Assembly: GCF_033558715.1 (NCBI RefSeq)
Contig: NZ_CP114606.1
Location: forward strand, 868,001 to 932,000
Origin: Acinetobacter sp. YWS30-1
GTDB taxonomy: Bacteria > Pseudomonadota > Gammaproteobacteria > Pseudomonadales > Moraxellaceae
Length of the DNA: 64,000 nucleotides
Direction of reading: 5' to 3'
Within the stretch, counting starts at the first letter, position 1; the number at the start of each line of letters is the position of its first letter. The notes under the pieces are model-generated. The model made no database searches, was not told where the DNA came from, and worked only from the letters and a program-made list of their open reading frames with translations. This document shows, one piece after another, positions 1 to 9,445 of this stretch. Position numbers and translations under genes: made by a program.

Positions 1-30
1 TGGAGATTTCGGGTATTTATCCGCAATCAT
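1..30 (-). CDS. Start of an unidentified gene (partial)
   Basis: Reading leftward, an ATG at 30-28 follows GGAG with a 6-base gap, and the ten codons visible (MIADKYPKSP) are open to the window edge. This looks like a real translation start, but too little is present to identify the product. The AT-rich stretch from 31 to 275 would be its promoter region; I see no other gene there. Confidence 0.35.
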   Translation of the reverse strand, partial: MIADKYPKSP

Positions 31-275
31 TTGTTACTCCATGTGACAAAAATAGCACAATTAAAATAAGAGTAAATGCTCTAGAAAAAACTAATTAGTC
101 TAAAAAAGCACCAAAATAGAGTTTTTGCACCAAAAAATAGCCTTATTTTGAAATAAGTATTTGAAAGTAAAAGAAATAAAATAATGGAGAAAAAATGATT
201 TTTTGTATAAAAAATATTCTAAAAATATGAAGATTAACGCTAATTTTTTGAAGTATAGATCACATTTTGAAAGGA

Positions 276-351
276 TGGTGCGCCCTGCGGGACTCGAACC
301 CACGTCGGTCGCTTAGGAGGCAACTGCTCTATCCAGTTAAGCTAAGGGCGC
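276..351 (-). tRNA. tRNA-Arg (anticodon CCU)
   Basis: On the minus strand a full cloverleaf can be folded. It has a 7-bp acceptor stem GCGCCCT/AGGGCGC, a D-arm, an anticodon stem GTTGC/GCGAC around the loop CTCCTAA (anticodon CCT in DNA), a T-arm containing GGTTCGAGTCC, and an encoded CCA end at 276-278. It decodes the rare arginine codon AGG. A TACAAT hexamer a few bases upstream of the 5' end (minus strand, 369-364) could be the -10 element. Confidence 0.96.
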
Positions 352-381
352 GAAAAGAAGGCTATTGTACTGTAAAAAATA

Positions 382-414
382 CAAAAAAAAAGTTATTGCC
401 GCAGCAATAACTTT
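382..414 (-). terminator. Intrinsic terminator of the amino acid permease gene
   Basis: A perfect 11-bp stem (AAAGTTATTGC / GCAATAACTTT) with a 4-base loop is followed on the minus strand by a run of T. It lies just beyond the stop codon of the permease gene and before the tRNA gene. Confidence 0.85.
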
Positions 415-442
415 AAAAATCATCGATTAAAAGATTTTTTGA

Positions 443-1795
443 TTAATTCTTAGGGCGCAGTGCCTTAAACAGAATAAACATGATCACTACCCAGATCGGA
501 AGCATCAGTACTGATTCTTTAAAGCCTTGTGTCCACATGATGTAAAGAATGGTTGCAATGAAAGCTAAAACCAGAATATTACTTGCAGGTGACCACAATG
601 CAGGGAAACTGGTCTTTTGTCCTAACTGCTTCATGCTTTGCATAAACTTGAAGTGGGTCAAGCTAATCATGGCCCAGTTCAGTACCAATGCACCTACCAC
701 CACATAAATCAGGTGACTTAAGGCATCTTCAGGAACAAAGTAGTTTAGGAGTACACAGCCGAAAATCAGCAGGGCAGAGAACAGTACTGCAGGAATAGGA
801 ACCCCTTGTTTGTTCACAGTCTTGAAGATTTTAGGGGCATTACCTTGCTGTGCCAGACCATAAAGCATACGGCTATTGGCATACATACCACTGTTATAAA
901 CAGAGAGTGCCGCTGTCAGGATGATGAAGTTCAGTAAATGTGCTGCCCAGTCAATGCCTAGTTGGCTGAAGATCATCACAAACGGGCTTTTATCTAGGCC
1001 GCCAAGCTCTAACTGATTCCAAGGTACTAAAGACAATAGAATGGTCAATGCACCTACATAGAATACCAGAATACGGAATACGACCTGATTAATCGCTTTT
1101 GGAATGGTTTTTTCTGGATTTTCAGCTTCTGCTGCCGCCATCCCGATCAGTTCAATCCCACCGAAGGCAAACATCAGGAAGGCCAGCATATAGAATAAGC
1201 CTTCAAAACCATTCGGGAAGAAACCGCCTGCTGTCCAAAGGTTGCTGAAAGAAGCTCCTGAAGATGCATCAGCAGTCAGGATCAGATAGAGACCAAAGAC
1301 GATCATGGAAATGACTGCAGTCACTTTCACAATGGATAGCCAGAATTCTGATTCACCGTAGAATTTCACATTGCCGAGATTGACCAGCGTAATTACGATG
1401 AAGAAAAACAGGACTGAGGTCCAGGCAGGAATATGAGGCCACCAGTAATTAATATATTTTGCAACGGCGGTAAGCTCGGTCATAGCCACTAGGATATATA
1501 AGATCCAGTAGTTCCAACCCGCAAGGAAACCAGGGAATTTACCCCAATATTTATAAGCAAAATGGCTGAATGAACCTGCTACAGGTTCATGAACAATCAT
1601 CTCACCCAATTGACGCATGATTAAGAATGCAATTAAGCCACCAATGGCATAGCCAAGAATAATAGAAGGACCCGCAGATTGGATCACCTGTGCGGAACCT
1701 AAGAATAAGCCTGTGCCAATTGCACCGCCCATGGCGATCAACTGAATATGACGGTTCTTTAAGCCACGCTGAAGTTGTGAAGACTCGTTATTCAA
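443..1795 (-). CDS. APC-family amino acid permease, aromatic amino acid (AroP/PheP) type
   Basis: This is an inner-membrane amino acid:proton symporter of about 12 transmembrane helices and 450 residues, the usual length. The N-terminus (LKNRHIQLIAMGGAIGTGLF, about residues 12-31) is the conserved first helix of the amino acid transporter subfamily that includes AroP, PheP, ProY and GabP. The block MRQLGEMIVHEPVAGSFSHF around residues 60-79 is typical of the same group. Overall similarity by eye is closest to AroP/PheP, so aromatic amino acids are the likeliest substrates, but substrate cannot be fixed from sequence reading alone. It is a single-gene unit with its own terminator, divergent from prpF. 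Confidence 0.85.
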   Translation of the reverse strand: MNNESSQLQRGLKNRHIQLIAMGGAIGTGLFLGSAQVIQSAGPSIILGYAIGGLIAFLIMRQLGEMIVHEPVAGSFSHFAYKYWGKFPGFLAGWNYWILYILVAMTELTAVAKYINYWWPHIPAWTSVLFFFIVITLVNLGNVKFYGESEFWLSIVKVTAVISMIVFGLYLILTADASSGASFSNLWTAGGFFPNGFEGLFYMLAFLMFAFGGIELIGMAAAEAENPEKTIPKAINQVVFRILVFYVGALTILLSLVPWNQLELGGLDKSPFVMIFSQLGIDWAAHLLNFIILTAALSVYNSGMYANSRMLYGLAQQGNAPKIFKTVNKQGVPIPAVLFSALLIFGCVLLNYFVPEDALSHLIYVVVGALVLNWAMISLTHFKFMQSMKQLGQKTSFPALWSPASNILVLAFIATILYIMWTQGFKESVLMLPIWVVIMFILFKALRPKN

Positions 1796-2127
1796 AGTGT
1801 TCAGCCCGACAATGTAAGAAATAGGTATAAAGATTGTAATGGAACAAAGATAAGAAGCCTAGAGCACCCGTCTGGATGAAATATTATTATCGTATTTATA
1901 AAAAAAAATTATAAAAATAAATAGAATAAAAGATATGTGAATCAATATATTAATTTTATTGAAAATGTAACTGATGAGTTTGCTGTTTTTTTAACTCGAC
2001 ACAAATGCTGTTTTTTTATACTTAGGTCGGGCAAGGCAGCTACTTGGCTTTAAACCGATTATACTCGTCTCAGAAATATTCAATAATTTTGATCAGAATA
2101 AAGACAAGCCAGAGGAAGAAAGTATTC
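1796..2127. other. Divergent intergenic region, permease / prpF
   Basis: This is 332 bases of AT-rich DNA that must carry the promoters of both flanking genes. I see no RNA gene, no convincing coding frame and no clear operator. The prpF reading frame extends back to a TTG at 2044, but the added residues do not look like the family and a much better start exists at 2128. Confidence 0.6.
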
Positions 2128-3318
2128 ATGAGTTTCGCTGCCCAAATCAAAATCCCGGCCACTTACATGCGCGGAGGCACCAGTAAAGGGGTGTTCTTTA
2201 AACTGGACGATTTACCTGCTGCTGCACAACAGGCAGGCCGAATTCGGGACCAGTTATTATTAAGAGTGATCGGCAGCCCGGATCCATATGGCAAGCAGAT
2301 TGATGGGATGGGCGGTGCCAGTTCAAGTACCAGCAAAACCGTGATTCTGACTAAAAGTCAGCAAGAAAATCATGATGTGGATTATCTTTTTGGTCAGGTA
2401 TCGATTGATCGACCTTTTGTGGACTGGAGTGGTAATTGTGGCAATCTGACTGCAGCAGTTGGGGCATTTGCGATTTCCAATGGCCTGGTCGATCCTGCAC
2501 GTATTCCTGAAAATGGGCTGTGTACGGTGCGAATCTGGCAGGCGAATATTCAGAAAACCATTATTGCCCATGTACCAATGCAGAATGGTCAGGTTCAGGA
2601 ACTAGGCGATTTTGAACTGGATGGCGTAACTTTTCCAGCAGCCGAAGTGCAGATTGAATTTCTGGATCCTGCCGATGATGATGCCGAGGGCGGTTCAATG
2701 TTCCCAACAGGAAATTTAACCGATACGCTGGAAGTACCGAATATTGGCAGCTTTGAAGTAACGATGATTAATGCCGGGATCCCGACAGTTTTCTTAAAGG
2801 CAGAAGATCTGGGCTATAACGGTACCGAGTTACAGGACCATATCAATAATGATGCAGCTGCCTTGGTGAAGTTTGAAACCATCCGAGCCTATGCTGCTCA
2901 ACAGATGGGTCTGATTCAGGACATTAGTGAAGCTGTTACACGTCAGCATACGCCAAAGATCGCTTTTGTGGCTCCGCCAAAGACTTATACGTCCTCTAGT
3001 GGTAAGGAAGTCACTGAAACAGATAGCGATATTCTGGTCCGTGCCTTATCGATGGGTAAGTTGCATCATGCCATGATGGGGACAGCGGCTGTCGCGATTG
3101 GAACCGCTGCTGCAATTCCGGGAACCTTGGTCAATCGTGTTGCAGGTGGCGGGGAGCGTGAATCAGTCCGCTTTGGTCATCCTTCCGGTACCTTAAGAGT
3201 GGGTGCGCAAGCAGTGCAGGAAAATGGGGAATGGAAAGTGAAAAAAGCCATTATGAGCCGTAGTGCTCGTGTGCTAATGGAAGGTTGGGTGCGTGTCCCT
3301 GAAGATGTTCTCTCTTAA
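2128..3318 (+). CDS. prpF: PrpF-family isomerase (2-methylaconitate cis-trans isomerase type)
   Basis: PrpF isomerises 2-methylaconitate in the AcnD-dependent branch of the 2-methylcitrate cycle for propionate breakdown. Relatives act on oxalomesaconate or related acids. The protein (396 residues, usual length) opens with QIKIPATYMRGGTSKGVFF, a family hallmark, and contains the conserved DWSGNCGNLTAAVG near residues 94-107, where the catalytic cysteine lies. The start at 2128 has AGAGGAAG eight bases upstream. The other prp genes (prpB, prpC, acnD) are not next to it, so its substrate could differ from that of classical PrpF. Confidence 0.85.
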   Translation: MSFAAQIKIPATYMRGGTSKGVFFKLDDLPAAAQQAGRIRDQLLLRVIGSPDPYGKQIDGMGGASSSTSKTVILTKSQQENHDVDYLFGQVSIDRPFVDWSGNCGNLTAAVGAFAISNGLVDPARIPENGLCTVRIWQANIQKTIIAHVPMQNGQVQELGDFELDGVTFPAAEVQIEFLDPADDDAEGGSMFPTGNLTDTLEVPNIGSFEVTMINAGIPTVFLKAEDLGYNGTELQDHINNDAAALVKFETIRAYAAQQMGLIQDISEAVTRQHTPKIAFVAPPKTYTSSSGKEVTETDSDILVRALSMGKLHHAMMGTAAVAIGTAAAIPGTLVNRVAGGGERESVRFGHPSGTLRVGAQAVQENGEWKVKKAIMSRSARVLMEGWVRVPEDVLS

Positions 3319-3348
3319 AATTATTCCTTGAGAAAATTAGCCTAAGTA

Positions 3349-3376
3349 AAACCATCAGTTCTCTGGTGGTTTTTTT
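3349..3376 (+). terminator. Intrinsic terminator after prpF
   Basis: The stem AAACCATCAG / CTGGTGGTTT (one G-T pair) with a TTCT loop is followed by seven T. It lies 30 bases after the prpF stop. Confidence 0.85.
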
Positions 3377-3546
3377 ATTAAAAAAGATATTTCTGATTTG
3401 ATTATTTTCAGTCTCAATACAGAATTATGAAACAACATTTGGATTTAAGAATGAAAATTCAATGCAATTCTAGGTACAATGCCTGATAACAGACAGGCAC
3501 TTATAAACTGTCATTTTATTATTCTGGCTACGTATTCGAGGCGAAT

Positions 3547-4455
3547 GTGTCATCTATCACTGACGTATCAACCCATGCACTAACTCAAGCACAACAACGG
3601 ATTCAACACGATTTACTGACTGCCTTGGAAGCCTTTTCCATTCCGGAACCGTTAAAGTCTGCAGTTCATCATGCCGTAATGCTAGGAGGAAAGCGGGTAC
3701 GTCCAGCACTCTGTTATGCCACTGCCGCATTAAAGCCAAATCAGAATAGTGCTGCGGTACGCCGTGCCGCAGTTGCGATCGAGTTTATTCATTGCTATTC
3801 ACTGGCACATGATGATCTGCCATGTATGGACAATGACTTGTTACGTCGTGGTCAGCCAACCTGTCATGCTGCTTTTGGTGAAGATACGGCTCTTTTGGCG
3901 GGTGATATTTTGCAATCTATGGCGTTTGAAATTCTGGGTAGTCGTCTGTTTGATCAGGGGCCTGCAGTAGAACCTGCGATTGTCTTGAAGCAGATGCAGA
4001 TTCTGGCGACTGCTTCCTCGAAAATGGTCAATGGTCAGGTACTGGATTTACAGGCCGAAGGCAAAAAAATTGATCAGGAAGCATTGGAAACCATTCACCG
4101 AAATAAAACCGGTGCCTTGATCAGTGCAGCGATTATGATGGCAGCGGTGACCATCTTTGAAGGGACTGATCTGGCCATTCCAAAACTGCGTGAATTCGGG
4201 CAAGCGATTGGTCTGGCTTTCCAGGTGCAGGACGATATTCTGGATATTATTTCTGATACAGAAGTGCTGGGTAAAACGGCGGGCAAGGATGAACAAGTGG
4301 AGAAGTCAACTTATCCAGCATTGATGGGTTTAGAGAAAGCCCAAACCTATGCACAGCAGTTACATGATCAGGCCATGACTGCACTGAATCATTTTGAAGG
4401 ACAAGCCGATGACCTGATGCAGATTACCCAGTTCCTGCTGACACGTAAAAGCTGA
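3547..4455 (+). CDS. ispA: Farnesyl/geranyl diphosphate synthase
   Basis: This cytoplasmic prenyltransferase condenses isopentenyl diphosphate with dimethylallyl and geranyl diphosphate to give farnesyl diphosphate for quinones and undecaprenyl lipid carriers. The two aspartate-rich Mg2+ sites are visible: DDLPCMDND at residues 89-97 (first Asp-rich motif) and QDDILD near residue 230 (second). GGKRVRP at 47-53 binds the isopentenyl diphosphate. The length of 302 residues is normal for IspA. The start is GTG; the overlapping ATG two bases upstream is out of frame. It is a single gene between two terminators. Confidence 0.93.
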   Translation: MSSITDVSTHALTQAQQRIQHDLLTALEAFSIPEPLKSAVHHAVMLGGKRVRPALCYATAALKPNQNSAAVRRAAVAIEFIHCYSLAHDDLPCMDNDLLRRGQPTCHAAFGEDTALLAGDILQSMAFEILGSRLFDQGPAVEPAIVLKQMQILATASSKMVNGQVLDLQAEGKKIDQEALETIHRNKTGALISAAIMMAAVTIFEGTDLAIPKLREFGQAIGLAFQVQDDILDIISDTEVLGKTAGKDEQVEKSTYPALMGLEKAQTYAQQLHDQAMTALNHFEGQADDLMQITQFLLTRKS

Positions 4456-4496
4456 TTTTAAAACTAGTCTTCTTGAAATTAGCTTAAAACGAGCAT

Positions 4497-4524
4497 AAAA
4501 AAGAGGACTTAAAGTCCTCTTTTT
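4497..4524. terminator. Bidirectional terminator between ispA and putP
   Basis: A perfect inverted repeat (AAAAAGAGGACT / AGTCCTCTTTTT, 3-base centre) carries A runs on the left and T runs on the right. It can therefore end transcription of both convergent genes. Confidence 0.9.
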
Positions 4525-4537
4525 GTTTTATATTGAA

Positions 4538-6049
4538 TTATTTGCTTTCGTTATACAGACGTTCTGCCTGTTCAAAGCGTGTCGTAATTTCAGCTGTTGG
4601 CGCTTTGCCTAATAGACTCACAACCACAATCGCAATCCAAGAACAGATAAAGCCTGGAATAATTTCATAGATGCCGGCTGGAATAAAACCAAGACCTGTT
4701 CCACCAATAGTATTTTTCCACAGAATCACCATGCATGCACCGACAACCATACCTGCCAAAGCACCATTTAAAGTCATACGTTTCCAGAACAAAGACAGAA
4801 TAATCAGTGGACCAAAAGCAGCGCCAAAACCTGCCCAGGCATACGCCACCAGACCCAAGACTTTAGATTCAGGATTACCAGCCATCCAGATTGCCAATAA
4901 AGCAATGAGAAGCACCATCAAACGACCGACCCAAACCAGTTCTTTTTGTGAGGCATTTTTACGTAGGAATGATTTATAGAAGTCTTCAGTCAGGGTACTT
5001 GAACAAACCAGTAACTGACAGCTAAGCGTACTCATTACTGCAGCAAGAATTGCCGCCAGAACCACACCGGCAATCCATGGATTGAACAGAATTTTAGTGA
5101 GTTCCATAAATACGGTTTCAGGATTGGCATTCACCACAGCAGCGAGTTCCGGATGTTGCTGGAAATAGGCAATACCAAAGAAACCTGCAGCTACAGCGCC
5201 ACCGAGACAAAGGGTCATCCAGGTCATCCCGATACGGCGTGCATTTGGAATCGACTTCACTGAATCGGCGGCCATGAAACGCACTAAAATATGCGGCTGA
5301 CCAAAATAACCCAAACCCCATGCCATTAATGACAGGATCGCGATGGTACTCAGATCACCGACCAAGTTCATGGCCTGTGGACGTGCGGCTTCCAAAGCGA
5401 GCGTAACTTGCGACATATCTGAAAAAGTCAGGATGGTTACGATTGGTGTAAGAAGCAGGGCGAAGATCATCAGGGTTGCCTGAATGGTATCCGTCCAGCT
5501 GACTGCCAGGAAACCGCCAATAAACACATAACTGATCGTTGCAATCGCACTGATCCAGAGCGCTGTACTATAAGACATGTCGAACATACTTTCGAACAGA
5601 CGTGCACCTGCCACCATGCCTGAAGCACAGTAAATTGCAAAGAAAATCAGAATGACAAATGCAGAAACCACACGCAGTACTTTTTTCTGATCGTTAAAAC
5701 GGTTCGAGAAATAGTCCGGTAGGGTCAGGGCATTATGCTGGACTTCGGTATGGACCCGTAAACGACCCGCAACCAGCAGCCAGTTCAGCCAGGCACCGAT
5801 AATCAGACCAATCGCAATCCACATTTCAGACAGGCCTGAAAGATAAATTGCACCCGGCAAGCCCATCAGCAGCCAGCCACTCATGTCGGAAGCCCCTGCA
5901 GAAAGTGCAGTTACGAAACTACCTAAACGTCGGCCCCCTAAGATGTAATCAGAAAAGTTGTTTGTCGCGCGGTATGCCATCAGGCCAATCACGACCATGC
6001 CGACAATATAAAAAAGAAAGGTAATTAAGGTTGGATTTAGGGAGCTCAT
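4538..6049 (-). CDS. putP: Sodium/proline symporter PutP
   Basis: This is a sodium:solute symporter family protein with about 13 transmembrane helices that imports proline with Na+. Recognisable blocks include YILGGRRLGSFVTALSAGAS (about residues 36-55) and DMSGWLLMGLPGAIY just after it, which form the sodium and proline sites in PutP. I start at the ATG at 6049, giving 503 residues against 502 for E. coli PutP. A longer frame from a TTG at 6088 adds 13 residues with no family support. No putA gene is adjacent. Confidence 0.9.
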   Translation of the reverse strand: MSSLNPTLITFLFYIVGMVVIGLMAYRATNNFSDYILGGRRLGSFVTALSAGASDMSGWLLMGLPGAIYLSGLSEMWIAIGLIIGAWLNWLLVAGRLRVHTEVQHNALTLPDYFSNRFNDQKKVLRVVSAFVILIFFAIYCASGMVAGARLFESMFDMSYSTALWISAIATISYVFIGGFLAVSWTDTIQATLMIFALLLTPIVTILTFSDMSQVTLALEAARPQAMNLVGDLSTIAILSLMAWGLGYFGQPHILVRFMAADSVKSIPNARRIGMTWMTLCLGGAVAAGFFGIAYFQQHPELAAVVNANPETVFMELTKILFNPWIAGVVLAAILAAVMSTLSCQLLVCSSTLTEDFYKSFLRKNASQKELVWVGRLMVLLIALLAIWMAGNPESKVLGLVAYAWAGFGAAFGPLIILSLFWKRMTLNGALAGMVVGACMVILWKNTIGGTGLGFIPAGIYEIIPGFICSWIAIVVVSLLGKAPTAEITTRFEQAERLYNESK

Positions 6050-6218
6050 ACGGTATCCATTTTTAAGTTGGACAGTAGATCGAAACAAGGATTATGACAG
6101 ATGCGAAAGACTTTAATCCGAAAGCCAGGCAACATCGAATCCAGAGGATTTCAAAAATAAACGCGAAATTTAACCATAAATTCACAATCTTTGCTGAGAT
6201 TTTCTTATTTTGAAAGAA

Positions 6219-6244
6219 AATAGGCAACCAATTGGCTGCCTATT
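6219..6244 (-). terminator. Intrinsic terminator of the NfeD-SPFH operon
   Basis: On the minus strand the stem AATAGGCAGCC / GGTTGCCTATT (one G-T pair, AATT loop) is followed by TTCTTTC. It lies about 20 bases beyond the SPFH gene stop. Confidence 0.75.
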
Positions 6245-6262
6245 GTGAAGTATCTCTGAAAT

Positions 6263-7114
6263 TTAGTGACGTCCCATCACACCGCGAATGGTATTCAGCA
6301 CATCGGCAGGCAAGACCACAGTCTTGGCATTTGGAGACTTGGCCATATCCTGCATGGCTTTGACATATTGTTCACCCAACAGATAAGCCACAGGAATTTC
6401 CTTATCGCCAATTGCCTGACTCACCATATCAATCGCACGCTGTGAAGATTCTGCCAGTACGACTTGCGCTTCTGCATCACGACGTGACGCTTCCAGACGA
6501 CCATCAGCTTCCAGAATGGCGGCCTGTTTTTCACCATCCGCTTTAGTGACGGTTGCACGACGTTGACGCTCTGCCGCTGCCTGTTCTTCCATCGCCGTCT
6601 GCATGGTTACAGAAGGTTTGATATCCTGGATTTCAACCGTCTTTAAGGTGATACCCCAGTCTGAAATATCATCAGAAATACTAGACTTTAAACGCGCCTT
6701 GATATGATCGCGTGAAGATAAGGCATCATCCAGATCCATTTCACCCACGATTGAACGTAGCGAAGTTTGTACCAGGTTCTGAATTGCCCATGAGTAGTTC
6801 TCAATCCCGTACACCGCTTTTTCAGGAGTTGTCAGGTTGATATAAGCTACCGCATTCATCAGCAGAACAGCGTTATCGCGGGTAATTACTTCCTGAGAAG
6901 GGATATCCAGGACGATATCTTTAGTGGTGACTTTATAAGCCACTTCATCTACATAAGGAATAACAAAATTCAGGCCAGGATTAAGTGTGGTGTGGTATTT
7001 ACCCAGACGTTGTACGATCCATTTATAGCCTTGTGGAACAATCCGTACACCTTTAAAAATGGTAATCGCAACAAAGGCCAAGAACGCAATAACAATGATA
7101 GTGCCAGCAGACAT
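6263..7114 (-). CDS. SPFH/Band 7 (stomatin-like, QmcA type) membrane protein
   Basis: The protein is anchored by one N-terminal transmembrane segment (about residues 3-20) followed by an SPFH domain (GLNFVIPYVDEVAYKV..., about residues 20-190) and a charged, coiled-coil-prone stretch rich in A, E, Q and R (about 175-235). Such proteins oligomerise in membrane microdomains and are linked to FtsH-type protease control. The partner NfeD protein lies directly upstream with only 3 bases between the genes, the classic pairing. Its 283 residues are typical of QmcA-like proteins. Confidence 0.9.
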   Translation of the reverse strand: MSAGTIIVIAFLAFVAITIFKGVRIVPQGYKWIVQRLGKYHTTLNPGLNFVIPYVDEVAYKVTTKDIVLDIPSQEVITRDNAVLLMNAVAYINLTTPEKAVYGIENYSWAIQNLVQTSLRSIVGEMDLDDALSSRDHIKARLKSSISDDISDWGITLKTVEIQDIKPSVTMQTAMEEQAAAERQRRATVTKADGEKQAAILEADGRLEASRRDAEAQVVLAESSQRAIDMVSQAIGDKEIPVAYLLGEQYVKAMQDMAKSPNAKTVVLPADVLNTIRGVMGRH

Positions 7115-7117
7115 AAT

Positions 7118-7600
7118 TTATTCACCTTTTTCGTTTTGATATTGAGTGCTGTGGGGCTGTACAACCAGGTCATTTCCCAAGATATCGACAACACGGACAC
7201 GATCTCCAACCTGAACTTTATCCAGAGCACGGCAATCCCATTCATCCGAGCCTAAAACTGGCAGCGGAAAACGAACCCGAATCTGATCCTGTTCAAGATC
7301 GGTCTGAATCACCATGCCAATTTGGCCAATAGTGGCCTCACGCGACAAGCCGGCTTTGGTCTTGTCTGTAGAAAGCGGCTTGATAAACTTAAACCAGAGC
7401 AAGGTACAAAGAACAGACAGGATGATCCAGGTCAGGATCTGAGTGGTCAATCCCATCATTGGGAACATCCAGTACAGAATGCCAACCATAATGGCACCAA
7501 TCCCGAACCAGAGGGCAGCAAAAGCGGGCAGGAGTAATTCTGAAAGAATAAGAAGTATTCCCAATACAAACCAGTGCCAAGGTTCAAGAACTAATTCCAT
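7118..7600 (-). CDS. NfeD-family short protein (YbbK/NfeD1b type)
   Basis: Three or so hydrophobic helices (about residues 8-75) are followed by a soluble C-terminal OB-fold domain (about 90-155, including GQIGMVIQTDLEQDQIRV). This is the short NfeD form that lacks the ClpP-like protease domain. NfeD proteins act with the SPFH protein encoded next in the operon. It is the first gene of a two-gene unit. Confidence 0.88.
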   Translation of the reverse strand: MELVLEPWHWFVLGILLILSELLLPAFAALWFGIGAIMVGILYWMFPMMGLTTQILTWIILSVLCTLLWFKFIKPLSTDKTKAGLSREATIGQIGMVIQTDLEQDQIRVRFPLPVLGSDEWDCRALDKVQVGDRVRVVDILGNDLVVQPHSTQYQNEKGE

Positions 7601-7700
7601 ATCGTGACCTATATTGCTAAGTATTTAATTAATCATCATCTTTATATGATTTACTTCCAATGTAGCAGATGCAGCAGCAGATGAATATAAAAAATTCTGA

Positions 7701-8618
7701 TTAAAATTTTGCCGGTCGTACAGGCTTGAATGCAGCCGGAGACTGCTTAAAATCACTGATGGCTTTTTCAATTGAACGGATTTTTAGTTGCGCGGCTTTT
7801 TCACCTTCGAGAATGGTTTCATTGCTGGCTTTTAAATCTAGCGTACCGATATGACCTACTTTAGGCTGGATCACGATATTAGCTTGCCTGAGTTCTTCAT
7901 TGATACTTTGCTGACCCATAATATTAATAGTCTGGTCCAGTACGCCCCACATGTTGAGTGCTTTATTGCTGTCCGGACGTGCAGATATATCTACGGCAAT
8001 AACAATATCTGCTCCCATATCTTTGGCCGTTTTTACTGGAATTGGACTAACCAGACCGCCATCGACATATTTTGTACCGCCAATTACAGCGGGCACAAAG
8101 ACATTCGGAATACTGCAAGAGGCACGCACGGCTTGTCCGGCATTGCCTTTGATAAAGTCAGCTTTACGGCCATTGTCTAGGCGGGTTGCCACTGCCGCGA
8201 AGCGAATCGGGAACTGTTCAATCGGTTTATTCGCCACATTTTTATTGACGAAATCCTGCAGTTTCTGTCCGGCAATAATCCCTTGGCGGTTCAGGGTTAA
8301 ATCACGAATATCGGATTCTTTAAAGTTCAAGGCGATTTGCTGCAACTGATAAGGAGATTTGCCGCTGGCATATAGACTGCCCACGAAGCTTCCGGCACTA
8401 GTTCCAGTAACAATCTTCGGTTTGATGCCGTGCGATTCGAGGACTTTGAGTACCCCGATATGGGCAAAGCCTTTGGCACCGCCACCACCGAGCGCAATAG
8501 CCACCACAGGTTCACGAGCCTGAAGAGGAGTAGAGGTTGTTGGGGTTTTAGTAGCTTTATCACATGCTGCAAGGCTTAAACCCAAGCAGCCAATCAGAGC
8601 ATAACGGGTTAATTTCAT
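7701..8618 (-). CDS. Patatin-like phospholipase lipoprotein (RssA-like)
   Basis: A lipoprotein signal peptide ends in LAAC with Cys19 as the lipidation site, so the enzyme should sit in the cell envelope. The patatin fold shows the oxyanion-hole motif GGGGAKG (44-50), the nucleophile GTSAG (72-76, Ser74) and the catalytic aspartate in DGG (186-188). It probably hydrolyses acyl chains from phospholipids, but the natural substrate is unknown. Its 305 residues match the small patatin group. It is a single-gene unit. Confidence 0.88.
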   Translation of the reverse strand: MKLTRYALIGCLGLSLAACDKATKTPTTSTPLQAREPVVAIALGGGGAKGFAHIGVLKVLESHGIKPKIVTGTSAGSFVGSLYASGKSPYQLQQIALNFKESDIRDLTLNRQGIIAGQKLQDFVNKNVANKPIEQFPIRFAAVATRLDNGRKADFIKGNAGQAVRASCSIPNVFVPAVIGGTKYVDGGLVSPIPVKTAKDMGADIVIAVDISARPDSNKALNMWGVLDQTINIMGQQSINEELRQANIVIQPKVGHIGTLDLKASNETILEGEKAAQLKIRSIEKAISDFKQSPAAFKPVRPAKF

Positions 8619-8682
8619 TATAAAAAACTGGCGATTAAATCAACAAAATTCAGGCTATCACATCAAAAAAAGCCAGTTTTGC

Positions 8683-9312
8683 CTAGTCTTTTTTCAAAAG
8701 CTTTTGTAACGGCTTGGCGACCCAATCCGGATTTTTGGCCGAAAATTTACCTTCATAATGCTTATAGATCTGTTCCAGATCATATTCATAATCACCTGTC
8801 AGGTGATATACACCGAGGATATGAACGGTCTTGATGTCATAGTCAAAGGAAAACATCACAATCGGCAAATGGGCTGCCTTGGCAATATGATAAAAACCAC
8901 TGCGGATTTTTTCTGGCGCCTTGCGAGAACCTTCCGGTGCCATACCTACCCAGATCCGATCAGTCTTATTAATGACATCAACAATCTGTCGGGTATGTCC
9001 TTGAGGGGTATCACGTACAACCGGAACCACACCAATCCATTCCAGGATCGGTTTAAGTGGTGTGCGGAATAAACTGTCCTTGCCAAAAATCGTGATCTGA
9101 ATGCCGAGACCGAGCAAAGCATTGAAGCCCAGCCAGGCATCGATATTCGAGGTATGCGGGGAAATAATCGCTACTGCTTTAGGCAGGTTAGGGAATTCGC
9201 CTTTGAGCTGCCAGCCCTGAGCCAGAAATAGCTGTTTAAACAGGGCTTGGCTCAGTTTACCTCCGCGGGAGGGAACTAATGGAGGGAGTCTGGGGAAACG
9301 TGTTGTACTCAT
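8683..9312 (-). CDS. PlsC-type lysophospholipid acyltransferase
   Basis: This membrane-associated acyltransferase carries the HX4D catalytic motif HTSNID (about residues 53-58) and the substrate motif APEGSRKAP (about 125). This domain is shared by 1-acyl-glycerol-3-phosphate acyltransferases and by lipid-remodelling relatives. At 209 residues it is shorter than housekeeping PlsC, so a remodelling or specialised role is possible. ATG at 9312 and TTG at 9315 are adjacent in-frame starts behind the same AGGA; I chose ATG. Confidence 0.85.
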   Translation of the reverse strand: MSTTRFPRLPPLVPSRGGKLSQALFKQLFLAQGWQLKGEFPNLPKAVAIISPHTSNIDAWLGFNALLGLGIQITIFGKDSLFRTPLKPILEWIGVVPVVRDTPQGHTRQIVDVINKTDRIWVGMAPEGSRKAPEKIRSGFYHIAKAAHLPIVMFSFDYDIKTVHILGVYHLTGDYEYDLEQIYKHYEGKFSAKNPDWVAKPLQKLLKKD

Positions 9313-9445
9313 CAATGTCTCATCCTGAAACGTATTTTTCTTTATTTTTGATCATATTAGACTGTTGTAAAATCTGGATCATTGGCAAAATGTATAGCGA
9401 TGATGGATGCTTTTAGCATTTTTACCTTAAGGACCTGCGCTGAAT

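Noticed and set aside
2044..2127. Extended N-terminus of prpF from TTG at 2044
   Set aside because: The 28 extra residues are basic and unlike the family, and ATG at 2128 has a good ribosome-binding site.
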